Shown: positions 17,691 to 27,852 of the stretch, in pieces
Numbering within the stretch: position 1 is the stretch's first letter
How the letters are laid out: each line of letters starts with the position of its first letter
Assembly (NCBI GenBank): GCA_017509605.1
Contig: JAFWPH010000048.1
Span: 1-56,473, forward strand
DNA from: Bacteroidaceae bacterium
GTDB lineage: Bacteria; Bacteroidota; Bacteroidia; Bacteroidales; Bacteroidaceae
Length of the DNA stretch: 56,473 nucleotides
Direction: 5' to 3'
Program-made: the position numbers and the translations under genes
Notes under the pieces: generated by a model
What the model was told of the DNA's origin: nothing
Database searches by the model: none
Seen by the model: only the letters and a program-made list of their open reading frames with translations

Positions 17691-18908
17691 ATGAGAAAAT
17701 GTTCGTTTTGCGGACGCTCGGAAAAAGAAGTCAACCTCCTCATCACCGGCGTCACTGGATGCATCTGTGACGAATGTGCCACACAGGCCGGAGAAATAGT
17801 CAAGGAAAACTTCAAGGCGAAAAACGAAGGATTCCATCTGGATGTGCTACCCAAACCTAAGGAGATAAAAGCATATCTCGACCAGTATGTCATCGGACAG
17901 GACGATGCCAAGAAATCACTGGCTGTGGCTGTCTATAACCACTACAAAAGACTACAGCACCTCGGGGCTGACGAGGAAGTGGAACTGGAGAAATCCAACA
18001 TCATCATGGTCGGCAGCACTGGAACAGGAAAGACACTACTGGCAAGGACAATAGCAAAGTTGCTCGTGGTACCCTTCACTATCGTCGATGCTACCGTACT
18101 CACCGAGGCTGGATACGTCGGAGAGGACGTCGAGAGCATCCTTTCACGACTCCTCCAGGAAACTGACTACGACCCCGTCAAGGCTGAAAGGGGCATCGTC
18201 TTCATTGATGAAATAGACAAGATTGCACGAAAAAGCGACAACCCTTCCATCACTCGAGATGTAAGCGGAGAGGGTGTGCAACAGGCACTCCTCAAACTGC
18301 TCGAAGGATCGGTCATCAATGTGCCACCATACGGAGGACGAAAACACCCGGAACAGAAGTTCATACAGGTCAACACACGCAATATTCTCTTCATCTGCGG
18401 AGGAGCATTTGATGGCATCGAACGACGAATCGCACAAAGACTCAACACGCACGTGGTCGGCTATTCCGCCGTGGAGAACACAGCCAAGGTCGATAAGTCC
18501 AACCTCATGCAGTATATCGCACCAATGGACCTCAAAAGCTACGGACTCATACCCGAAATCGTGGGAAGACTGCCCGTACTCACACACCTCGACCCACTTG
18601 GGAAAGACGCGCTCAGACGAATACTCACCGAACCCAAGAACTCCATCGTCAAACAGTATATCAGACTGTTCGAACTCGATGGAGTCAAACTCTCTTTCGC
18701 TGAAGACGCTCTCGACTACGTGGTCGATATCGCCGTACAGTACAGGCTCGGAGCAAGAGGACTAAGGTCCATCGTCGAGAACATCATGATGGAACCCATG
18801 TTCGAGATACCATCCAAGAAGGTCAAGAAGTTCGAGGTCACTCTTGCTTACGCCAAGGAACAGATCGGAAAAGCCAATCTCAACGTGCTCAGAGAGAAAA
18901 CAGAATAG
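17691..18908 (+). CDS. clpX: Clp protease ATP-binding subunit ClpX
   Basis: 405 residues. The N-terminal zinc-binding domain has its four cysteines (CSFC near residue 4, CICDEC near residue 25). The AAA+ domain has Walker A GSTGTGKT, Walker [11 protein letters not shown] and pore/sensor motifs. ClpX unfolds substrates and passes them to ClpP, encoded directly upstream. It ends in a strong intrinsic terminator at 18933-18971. Confidence 0.97.
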   Translation: MRKCSFCGRSEKEVNLLITGVTGCICDECATQAGEIVKENFKAKNEGFHLDVLPKPKEIKAYLDQYVIGQDDAKKSLAVAVYNHYKRLQHLGADEEVELEKSNIIMVGSTGTGKTLLARTIAKLLVVPFTIVDATVLTEAGYVGEDVESILSRLLQETDYDPVKAERGIVFIDEIDKIARKSDNPSITRDVSGEGVQQALLKLLEGSVINVPPYGGRKHPEQKFIQVNTRNILFICGGAFDGIERRIAQRLNTHVVGYSAVENTAKVDKSNLMQYIAPMDLKSYGLIPEIVGRLPVLTHLDPLGKDALRRILTEPKNSIVKQYIRLFELDGVKLSFAEDALDYVVDIAVQYRLGARGLRSIVENIMMEPMFEIPSKKVKKFEVTLAYAKEQIGKANLNVLREKTE

Positions 18909-18932
18909 GACCACAACGAACAGAAAAGAAGA

Positions 18933-18975
18933 AAATTTCGAGGCATTGACAATTTTAGTGCCTCGAAATTTCTTT
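18933..18975 (+). terminator. clpPX terminator
   Basis: A perfect 13-bp stem, AAATTTCGAGGCA (18933-18945) and TGCCTCGAAATTT (18959-18971), then CTTTATT. It overlaps the region where the -33 element of the recQ promoter would lie. Confidence 0.85.
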
Positions 18976-18992
18976 ATTCGCAAAAGTTTTGG

Positions 18993-19000
18993 TAAATTTG
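18993..19000 (+). promoter_or_regulatory. -7 box for recQ
   Basis: TAAATTTG, 28 bases before the ATG at 19029. Transcription would begin near 19007, which rules out the upstream in-frame ATG at 19002. Confidence 0.55.
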
Positions 19001-19028
19001 TTTGCTGACACTCTTTTTCTTGAAAAAC

Positions 19029-21203
19029 ATGGACAAGAACCCGACATTGCTGGAGGCACTAAAATATTATTTCGGCTTTGATAGCTTCAAGGGAGACCAA
19101 GAGGCTATCATTGAGAACCTCATGGCCAAAAAGAACACGTTCGTGCTCATGCCGACCGGAGGAGGAAAGTCGTTGTGCTACCAACTGCCGGCTTTGCTCA
19201 TGGACGGAACAGCGGTCGTCATCTCACCACTCATCGCACTGATGAAAAACCAAGTGGATGCCGTCAAGCATATCAGCGAGGAGGACTCCGTAGCCGATTT
19301 CATCAACTCATCACTCAGCAGGGCTAATGTCGAACAGGTCAAGGCCAATATCGTGGCGGGGAAAACAAAACTGCTCTATGTCGCTCCTGAGTCCCTCAAG
19401 AAAGTCGAGAACGTGGAGTTCCTCAGAGGTGTCAAGATTTCTTTCTACGCAGTCGATGAGGCTCACTGCATCTCGGAATGGGGACACGACTTCCGTACCG
19501 AGTACCGGAACATAAGACCCATCATCAATGCCATCGGAAACGCACCCGTCATCGCACTCACCGCTACAGCTACCGACAAGGTTAGGACTGATATCAAGCG
19601 CAACCTCGACATCATGGACGCCACTGATTTCAAGTCGTCTTTCAACCGACCAAACCTCTACTATGAGGTGAGACCAAAAACAAAAGACATCAACAGCGAC
19701 ATCGTCAAGTACATTCGACAGAACGAGGGAAAGAGCGGCATCATCTACTGCCTCAGCAGAAAGAAAGTGGAGGAACTGGCCGACATACTCAAGGCGAACA
19801 ACATCAAGGCTGCTCCTTATCACGCAGGACTCGACTCCAACACAAGGTCGGCCACACAGGACGACTTCATCATGGAACGAATCGACGTCATCGTCGCTAC
19901 CATCGCTTTCGGCATGGGAATTGACAAACCCGACGTGAGATTCGTCATACACTACGATATACCCAAGAGCCTCGAGGGATACTACCAAGAAACAGGACGG
20001 GCTGGACGAGACGGAGGGGAAGGACGATGCATCGCATTCTATGCACACAAGGACCTGGAAAAACTCGAGAAGTTCATGGAAGGAAAAGGAGTGGCTGAAC
20101 AGAACATTGGACGGCAGCTCCTTCAGGAAACAGCCGCATATTGCGAATCTTCGGTTTGCAGAAGAAAACTCCTGCTACACTATTTCGGAGAGAACTACGA
20201 CAAAGACAACTGCGGATGCTGTGACAACTGCAGCCACCCCAAGAAACGGGAGGAAGCGGGACCACAACTCCTGCTCGCACTCAACGCCATAGCTGCCACG
20301 AAGGAAAGGTTCAAAATCGATTATATCATCAACTTCCTAAGAGGCAACGAGACCAGGGACATCATCGACAACAAACACGACCAACTCGAACTCTTCGGCG
20401 AAGGGGCTGACGTGGAGGAAAAAAACTGGAACGCCATTATCCACCAGGCCATGATCGCAGGATATATCTCAAAGGATGTGGATAACTACGGACTGCTCAA
20501 AATCACCAAAGAGGGCAAGAAGTTCATCAAGAAACCAACATCTTTCCTCATGGTCGAGGACAATGAGTTCAACGACGACTACGAGGTGGAAACCACTGGA
20601 GGAACATCCGTCGCAGATCCCGAACTTTACGCCATGCTGGTTGACCTCAGAAAGAAAATATCAAACAAGAACGATGTACCACCATACGTCATTTTCCTCG
20701 ACGCTTCGCTCGAGGCCATGGCCACCCTCTATCCCATCACCTTCGAAGACCTGCAGAACATACCAGGAGTGGGAGCGGGAAAGGCCAAACGGTATGGAAA
20801 GGAATTTCTCGAACTGATCAAGGCCCACTGCGAGGAGAACGACATCGTCAGACCTACTGAGATGAGAGTCAGAACAGTGGCCATCAAATCGAAACTAAAG
20901 GTCGGCATCATCAACGCCATCGACAGGAAAGTGGACCTCGAGGAGATTGCCAAAGCCAATGGACTCGATTTCGATGAATTGCTCGAGGAACTTCGCACCA
21001 TCGTCTATAGCGGAACCAAAATCAATATCGACTACTTCCTCTCTGAGGAAATGGACGAGGAAGCCATCGACGATATCTATAGCTATTTCCGTGGAAGCGA
21101 TACCGACGACATCGAGGATGCCATCGACGTCCTCGGTGAAGACTATTCCGAAGAGGAGATCAAACTCGTCAGAATCAAGTTCATTTCCGAAATGGCCAAC
21201 TGA
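19029..21203 (+). CDS. recQ: ATP-dependent DNA helicase RecQ
   Basis: 724 residues. The helicase core has Walker A (MPTGGGKS, 41-48) and a DEAH box (DEAHCISEWGHDF, from 142). The RecQ zinc site (CRRKLLLHYFG, then CGCCDNC) and winged-helix RQC follow, and an HRDC domain appears near residues 530-610 (NIPGVGAGKAKRYG). About 110 further residues form an acidic helical tail. RecQ unwinds DNA during recombination and fork repair. The start was set at 19029, because a TAAATTTG box at 18993-19000 puts the transcript start downstream of the alternative ATG at 19002. Confidence 0.95.
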   Translation: MDKNPTLLEALKYYFGFDSFKGDQEAIIENLMAKKNTFVLMPTGGGKSLCYQLPALLMDGTAVVISPLIALMKNQVDAVKHISEEDSVADFINSSLSRANVEQVKANIVAGKTKLLYVAPESLKKVENVEFLRGVKISFYAVDEAHCISEWGHDFRTEYRNIRPIINAIGNAPVIALTATATDKVRTDIKRNLDIMDATDFKSSFNRPNLYYEVRPKTKDINSDIVKYIRQNEGKSGIIYCLSRKKVEELADILKANNIKAAPYHAGLDSNTRSATQDDFIMERIDVIVATIAFGMGIDKPDVRFVIHYDIPKSLEGYYQETGRAGRDGGEGRCIAFYAHKDLEKLEKFMEGKGVAEQNIGRQLLQETAAYCESSVCRRKLLLHYFGENYDKDNCGCCDNCSHPKKREEAGPQLLLALNAIAATKERFKIDYIINFLRGNETRDIIDNKHDQLELFGEGADVEEKNWNAIIHQAMIAGYISKDVDNYGLLKITKEGKKFIKKPTSFLMVEDNEFNDDYEVETTGGTSVADPELYAMLVDLRKKISNKNDVPPYVIFLDASLEAMATLYPITFEDLQNIPGVGAGKAKRYGKEFLELIKAHCEENDIVRPTEMRVRTVAIKSKLKVGIINAIDRKVDLEEIAKANGLDFDELLEELRTIVYSGTKINIDYFLSEEMDEEAIDDIYSYFRGSDTDDIEDAIDVLGEDYSEEEIKLVRIKFISEMAN

Positions 21204-21226
21204 TCAAAAAAATATCAGTTTTTTCT
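21198..21226 (+). terminator. recQ terminator
   Basis: AACTGAT (21198-21204) pairs with ATCAGTT (21214-21220), followed by a TTTTTT run. The left arm includes the recQ stop codon. Confidence 0.7.
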
Positions 21227-21258
21227 CTCTTCATGGTGGATATATCGGAAAATAATTA

Positions 21259-21266
21259 TAATTTTG
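21259..21266 (+). promoter_or_regulatory. -7 box for guaB
   Basis: TAATTTTG, 26 bases before the guaB ATG; no TTTG at the expected -33 distance. A riboswitch is not apparent in so short a leader. Confidence 0.5.
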
Positions 21267-21280
21267 TACGCATAATATAA

Positions 21281-22771
<1,491 letters not shown>

Positions 22772-22844
22772 TGAGCCTGAATGGCACTACTTTTATGCCT
22801 TTTAGAGTGAAACAATGATTATAAATTGTTAAAAAAACACTATT

Positions 22845-22888
22845 ATAGGGACTGTCCGTGATCCGACAGCCCCTATTTGCTTTTTTTT
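22845..22888 (+). terminator. guaB terminator
   Basis: ATAGGGACTGTC pairs with GACAGCCCCTAT (22845-22856 with 22865-22876, one mismatch), followed by a TTTTTTTT run. Confidence 0.85.
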
Positions 22889-22935
22889 GAGTAAATTCGC
22901 AGTCAATTTCGAAATTATAATAACTATCTCACAAT

Positions 22936-24351
22936 ATGAACAGGATTATTTCCGCTTTCGCTGGACTGCTCATCACCGCAAGTGTCTGCGCTCAGGACAG
23001 CGACCCCGTACTCATGCGTGTCAACGGAAGACCCATTACAAGGTCGGAGTTTGAGTATTCTTTCAATAAAAACAACGCCGATGGAGTCATCGACAAAAAA
23101 GGACTCGATGACTACGTACCTCTCTTTGTCAACTATCAACTCAAAGTCGAGGAGGCATGGCAGCAACGACTCGACACCGTATCGACCATCCGACAGGAAC
23201 TCAATGGCTACAAGGAACAACTCGTCATGCCTGAACTCGTGGACGAGGCGTTCATCGAAAGAGAGGCAAGACGTACTTACGACGAGACCAAGAAACGCTT
23301 CGGAGACGATGACATGCTCAACGCTTCACATATTCTGCTCTTGCTCAAGCAAGACGCAACCGAGGAGGAGGCTAAGGCAAAAAAACAAACCGTTGACTCC
23401 ATCTACAATGCACTCAAGGCCGGGGCTGATTTCGCCGAACTGGCCAAACAGTATTCCGACGACAAAGGTTCAGCTGTCAATGGAGGACAACTGCCTGAGT
23501 TCGGAAAGGGAATGATGGTGCCTGAGTTCGAGAAAGTGGCTTACTCCCTCAAAAAAGGCGAACTATCCGAGCCTTTCACAACTGCATACGGTTATCACAT
23601 CATACTGATGAACGACCGACATCCTTTCGAACCCTACGAGCATCATCACGAGGCCATCTTGAGATTCCTCGACCAAAGAGGCATCAAGGACATTTCGGCG
23701 CGTATGCACCTCGACTCATTGGTCAAGAGGTCAAGCCTCACTAAGGAAGAGGTCATCGACTCCATTGCCAATGTGTTGGCGAATAAGGACCTGGAGATGA
23801 AATACCTCTCGAAGGAATACACCGACGGCACCCTCATGTTCGCCGTGTGCAAGCAGGATGTCTGGGACAAGGCTGCTGCCGACGAGGAGGGACTGGCGAA
23901 GTTCTTCAAAAAGAACAAGAAGGATTACACCTGGACTGAACCTCATTTCCGCGGCATCGTCGTTCACGCCAAGAACGATTCTGTGATGAGTGTTGTAAAA
24001 CAACTGGTGGCAAAGAACAAGGTCGAGGATGAATTGGCCAACGAACTGGTCAAGGCTCTCAACAACGATTCTGTACGACTCGTGAGGATTGAAAGAGGCG
24101 TCTTCAAGAAGGGCGATAACGCATACGTGGACTATACCCAGTTCGGAGGACAGGAAAAGAATATGAACAACTTCCCTGTGACCGCTTCGTTCGGAAAAAT
24201 GCTCACAAAACCCGAGACTTACAAGGATGTCAAAGGACAGGTCACATCCGACTACCAGAACGCCTGCGAGAAAATATGGGTTGAGGCCCTCAAGAAAAAA
24301 TATAAAGTCGAAATCGACCAGGCCGTGCTTTCCACAGTGAATAATCATTAA
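22936..24351 (+). CDS. Periplasmic parvulin-type peptidyl-prolyl isomerase
   Basis: 471 residues with a cleavable signal peptide (about 1-19, ending VCAQ). A parvulin (PpiC/rotamase) domain spans roughly residues 128-230: NASHILLLLKQ at its start, FAELAKQYSDD in the middle and GYHIILMNDR at its end. The flanking regions are helical and chaperone-like, as in SurA and PpiD relatives. It is one of two isomerase genes placed before an OstA-like gene, so a role in outer-membrane protein or LPS-transport assembly is likely. A second parvulin domain is not obvious. It ends 6 bases before the next gene. Confidence 0.88.
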   Translation: MNRIISAFAGLLITASVCAQDSDPVLMRVNGRPITRSEFEYSFNKNNADGVIDKKGLDDYVPLFVNYQLKVEEAWQQRLDTVSTIRQELNGYKEQLVMPELVDEAFIEREARRTYDETKKRFGDDDMLNASHILLLLKQDATEEEAKAKKQTVDSIYNALKAGADFAELAKQYSDDKGSAVNGGQLPEFGKGMMVPEFEKVAYSLKKGELSEPFTTAYGYHIILMNDRHPFEPYEHHHEAILRFLDQRGIKDISARMHLDSLVKRSSLTKEEVIDSIANVLANKDLEMKYLSKEYTDGTLMFAVCKQDVWDKAAADEEGLAKFFKKNKKDYTWTEPHFRGIVVHAKNDSVMSVVKQLVAKNKVEDELANELVKALNNDSVRLVRIERGVFKKGDNAYVDYTQFGGQEKNMNNFPVTASFGKMLTKPETYKDVKGQVTSDYQNACEKIWVEALKKKYKVEIDQAVLSTVNNH

Positions 24352-24357
24352 CCAAGA

Positions 24358-25722
24358 ATGACGATGAGTGTCAGAATTTTGAAATATCTGCTTGCTTTCT
24401 GCTGCGTCACAGTCGAACAGCAAGCAATCGCGCAAACCAACAATGTCATCGACGAGGTCATCTGGGTTGTGGGCGATGAACCTATACTCAAGTCCGACGT
24501 GGAACAGGCAAGGCTCGAAGCCATGCAGAGCGGACAAAGGATAGAGGGCGACCCGTACTGCGTCATTCCTGAGCAACTGGCCATACAGAAACTGTTCCTC
24601 CATCAAGCCTCTATCGACAGTATCACAGCTTCCGAAGCCGAGGTGCAGATGAATGTGGACAAACAAGTCGATTTCTATGTACAGAACATTGGCTCGAAGG
24701 AAAAGGTGGAGGAGTACTTCGGAAAAACCATGACACAAATCAGAGAACAATTGGCCAATATGGCACGCGACAACAATATCGTCGGACAAGTGCGACAGAA
24801 CATTGTCAAGGACATCAAAGTCACACCCGCACAGGTCAGACGATACTTCAAGGATGTGCCTGAGGACAGCCTGCCTTTCATTCCCACACAAGTAGAGGTG
24901 CAGATCATCGTAAGGGAGCCAAGGATCGAACCCCAGGAGATACAAAGAGTCAAGGACGAACTGCGAGATTACACCGAAAGGGTCAACACCGGACAGACTC
25001 CATTCTCCACACTCGCACTGCTCTATTCCGAGGATACAGAGAGCGCGAAACGACGCGGCGAACTCGGATTCCTCGGACGTGGAGACCTCGTCCCCGAATT
25101 TGCCAATGTGGCTTTCAACCTCACTGACACGAAGACAGTATCCAAAATCGTAGAGTCGGAATTCGGATTCCACATCATTCAACTGATCGAGAAACGAGGC
25201 GACAAAATCAACTGCCGACATATACTCAAGAAACCGAAAGTATCAGAAGAAGCACTCACACAGTGCATCACAGACCTCGACTCCATCTCTAACGAGATAA
25301 GAAGAGGACTTTACACTTTTGAAGAGAGCACGAGCATCATCTCAGCTGACAAGGACACTCGAAACAACCGAGGACTCATGTGGAACCCCCAGACGGCTTC
25401 TGCGCGATTCGAAATGAAAGATCTGCCTCCTGCAGTCGCCAAAGCAGTCGCCAACCTCAAAATCAACGAGATTTCAGAACCTTTCGTCATGGTCAACAAC
25501 AAAGGAAAAGAGGTGGTAGCCATTGCCAAACTCAAAAACAAGATACCCGGACACCGGGCAACCATGGCCGACGACTATCAGGAAATGCAGGATGTGGTCC
25601 TTGGAAAACTCTATGAGGAGAGAATAGAGGAATGGATAAGGGAAATGCAACGCTCTACCTACGTACGTATCAACGAGGACTGGAGAAACTGTGAGTTCAA
25701 GTACCCCGGATGGATCAAATAA
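24358..25722 (+). CDS. SurA-like periplasmic chaperone/isomerase
   Basis: 454 residues with a signal peptide (ending AIAQ, about residue 26). The N-terminal region (NNVIDEVIWVVGDEPILKSD) matches the SurA chaperone domain. A parvulin domain covers about 175-280 (PTQVEVQIIV to GFHIIQLIE), and a second, more divergent one follows (INCRHILKKPKVSEE). SurA escorts unfolded outer-membrane proteins through the periplasm. It is cotranscribed with the preceding isomerase (6-base gap) and the OstA-like gene (13-base gap). The start could also be the ATG at 24364. Confidence 0.88.
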   Translation: MTMSVRILKYLLAFCCVTVEQQAIAQTNNVIDEVIWVVGDEPILKSDVEQARLEAMQSGQRIEGDPYCVIPEQLAIQKLFLHQASIDSITASEAEVQMNVDKQVDFYVQNIGSKEKVEEYFGKTMTQIREQLANMARDNNIVGQVRQNIVKDIKVTPAQVRRYFKDVPEDSLPFIPTQVEVQIIVREPRIEPQEIQRVKDELRDYTERVNTGQTPFSTLALLYSEDTESAKRRGELGFLGRGDLVPEFANVAFNLTDTKTVSKIVESEFGFHIIQLIEKRGDKINCRHILKKPKVSEEALTQCITDLDSISNEIRRGLYTFEESTSIISADKDTRNNRGLMWNPQTASARFEMKDLPPAVAKAVANLKINEISEPFVMVNNKGKEVVAIAKLKNKIPGHRATMADDYQEMQDVVLGKLYEERIEEWIREMQRSTYVRINEDWRNCEFKYPGWIK

Positions 25723-25735
25723 ACTGGAACTGAAG

Positions 25736-27499
25736 ATGTCACGAAGGATAATAGGCTGCAGAATGAACGCTGTGGGCAGGGCCTTGGCGATGGCCATGCT
25801 GGCCTGCTTCATACTCAGCGCCATGCCGTCAGCAGGACCTGACGACCGGATCTATCTCCTCCACAGTGATATCCTTTACAAAAACTACCAAGACCCCAGG
25901 GCGGAGGTACTCGTTGGACATGTCAAACTCAGCCACAAGGGATGCATCATGTACTGCGACAGCGCTAAGTTCTATCGCGATGACAATTCTTTCGATGCCT
26001 TCGGACATGTCAAAATGCTACAGGGTGACACGCTCACACTCGTCAGCGACACACTCTTCTATGAGGGCGACAACCTGACTGCCAAGGCCAGGGGAAATGT
26101 GGTTCTCACCCACCACAAGACAAGACTCCACACCAACCACCTCGATTATGACCGCATGTATGGAGTCGGTATGTACATGAGGGGTGGCACACTCTATGAT
26201 GACGACAATGTGCTCAATTCCAGATGGGGACAATACACTCCTTCCACTCATGAGTCGTTCTTCACAGATAATGTCAACCTTGAGAACCCAAGTTTCACAC
26301 TCATCTCTGACACCCTGTTCTACAACACTCAGACGAAGATCGCCAGAATAGTCAGCCCCACCAATATCGAGACCGACGACAGCACATTCGTCTATGGCAT
26401 GAGGGGAAACTACAACACCAACACGGGGGAGGCCGACCTCACAGACCGCTCGTATATCATCAAGGATATGAGGCGCATCATCGGAGACAGCCTTCATTAT
26501 GACAAGAAGAGGCATTTCAGTGAGGGATACCGGAATGTGGTCATCAACGACGACGAGAACATGTGCATTCTATATGGAGACCTCTGCCAGTATGATAACC
26601 TCACCGGATATGCCATGGCCACCGACAGGGCACTCATCAAGGAGTACTCACAAGGCGACACTGCCTATGTCCACGCCGACACACTCAAGATGTTCACCTA
26701 CAATATGGGTACGGATTCCGTCACAAGAACCATACACGCATACCATAAGGTGAAACTCTACAGATCGGACGTACAGGCTGTCTGCGACTCCATGGTCAGC
26801 ATTCAGAAAGACTCATGTACCTATCTCTTTGGACAGCCGATACTATGGAACGAAGGACAACAACTCTTCGGGGAAACAATACATGTCTTCAACAACGATT
26901 CCACCATCAGGCTCATACATGTCATCAATCAGGCAATGGCAATAGAACAGACCGACTCCACAACCTTCAACGAGGTCGCCAGCAGGGAGATGTATTCCTA
27001 TTTTACCGATGGACAAATCACTCGTAACGAAGCGCATGGAAATGTCTATGTCATTTATTACGTCACCGAGGACAAAGGGCGGAACAAACTGTTCATGAAT
27101 TACTCGGAAACGACGAAGATGATCATGTACATGCAGAACAAGAAAATTGAGCATATCTGGATGCCTGCGGCTACTTGCTCGCTTTACCCTGTCCTGCAGA
27201 TACCACCCGACAAGAAGCATCTCAAGGGATTCGCATGGTTCGATTATGTCAGACCCTCTGACCCCGAGGATGTCTTCAACTGGAGAGGAAAGTCCAAGGA
27301 AAGTGTACTCGTCATGGAACGAAAACACAACGTTCCTCTCCAAAAACTCAACAAGAATGGCGCTCCTGCAAACGGACAACCGGCTGAACAGACCGATACG
27401 TCCGGACTGCCTGAGGCTTCTGAACCGTCAGAACAGTCAGAACCGTCAGGGGCGTCTGAACCCTCAGAACCGTCAGAATTGTCGGATTCCCCAAAATAG
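25736..27499 (+). CDS. OstA/LptA-like protein
   Basis: 587 residues from the ATG at 25736, which follows the surA stop by 13 bases; an in-frame GTG at 25691 overlaps the upstream gene and is less likely. A signal peptide or anchor (about 10-30) is followed by many beta-strand repeats of the OstA type (VLVGHVKLSHKG, ARGNVVLTHHKT, SEGYRNVVINDDE), the fold of LptA and the N-terminal part of LptD. It probably takes part in LPS transport across the periplasm. The last 30 or so residues are a Ser-Glu-Pro-rich tail encoded by a short repeat (27415-27490) and probably disordered. Location after SurA supports the outer-membrane role. Confidence 0.82.
   Translation: MSRRIIGCRMNAVGRALAMAMLACFILSAMPSAGPDDRIYLLHSDILYKNYQDPRAEVLVGHVKLSHKGCIMYCDSAKFYRDDNSFDAFGHVKMLQGDTLTLVSDTLFYEGDNLTAKARGNVVLTHHKTRLHTNHLDYDRMYGVGMYMRGGTLYDDDNVLNSRWGQYTPSTHESFFTDNVNLENPSFTLISDTLFYNTQTKIARIVSPTNIETDDSTFVYGMRGNYNTNTGEADLTDRSYIIKDMRRIIGDSLHYDKKRHFSEGYRNVVINDDENMCILYGDLCQYDNLTGYAMATDRALIKEYSQGDTAYVHADTLKMFTYNMGTDSVTRTIHAYHKVKLYRSDVQAVCDSMVSIQKDSCTYLFGQPILWNEGQQLFGETIHVFNNDSTIRLIHVINQAMAIEQTDSTTFNEVASREMYSYFTDGQITRNEAHGNVYVIYYVTEDKGRNKLFMNYSETTKMIMYMQNKKIEHIWMPAATCSLYPVLQIPPDKKHLKGFAWFDYVRPSDPEDVFNWRGKSKESVLVMERKHNVPLQKLNKNGAPANGQPAEQTDTSGLPEASEPSEQSEPSGASEPSEPSELSDSPK
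27415..27490 (+). repeat. Short-period repeat coding a Ser-Glu-Pro tail
   Basis: Degenerate 9-base units of the type TCAGAACCG, interspersed with related triplets, encode SEP-like repeats at the end of the OstA-like protein. Such repeats can change length by slippage in multiples of three codons without a frame change. Confidence 0.6.
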
Positions 27500-27520
27500 A
27501 AACATAATAATCACTTGACT

Positions 27521-27814
27521 ATGGCACTTTTCAAGACGATGAAACCGCGTGCTTACAGGCATGAGTACATCTACTATAATGAGCGCAAGGAAAAACTGAA
27601 TGAAATTCGGGACAAGGCGAAACGCGAACTGGGGTTGCTGCCGCCTAAGGAATTCTCACCTGAGGACATCAGGGGAAAGTTCACCATGGCCACAAATCAT
27701 GTCAGGAGAAGAAAAGAAAGCGGAAGGCACATCTCTACAGGAATGCTCATCTTCTTCATCATTGTGCTCCTGCTGGTGATGAGGTACCTTTACACCGGCG
27801 AGTTCTTGTTCTGA
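27521..27814 (+). CDS. Small conserved membrane protein upstream of mutL
   Basis: 97 residues from the ATG at 27521. A basic, helical N-terminal 70 residues (YNERKEKLNEIRDKAKRELG) is followed by one membrane helix (about 75-92, MLIFFIIVLLLVMRYLY), so the bulk would be cytoplasmic. A protein of this type is, from memory, commonly encoded just before mutL in Bacteroidales. Its function is unknown. It is in line with the OstA-like gene and mutL, with short gaps. Confidence 0.75.
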   Translation: MALFKTMKPRAYRHEYIYYNERKEKLNEIRDKAKRELGLLPPKEFSPEDIRGKFTMATNHVRRRKESGRHISTGMLIFFIIVLLLVMRYLYTGEFLF

Positions 27815-27852
27815 CATAGACAACAATTCGTACCAAAAAGAAACCAACTGTA

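Noticed and set aside
23731..25221. A 496-codon open frame on the minus strand
   Set aside because: It lies wholly across two clearly recognisable isomerase genes on the plus strand, has no recognisable domain, and is what the codon bias of those genes produces on the opposite strand.
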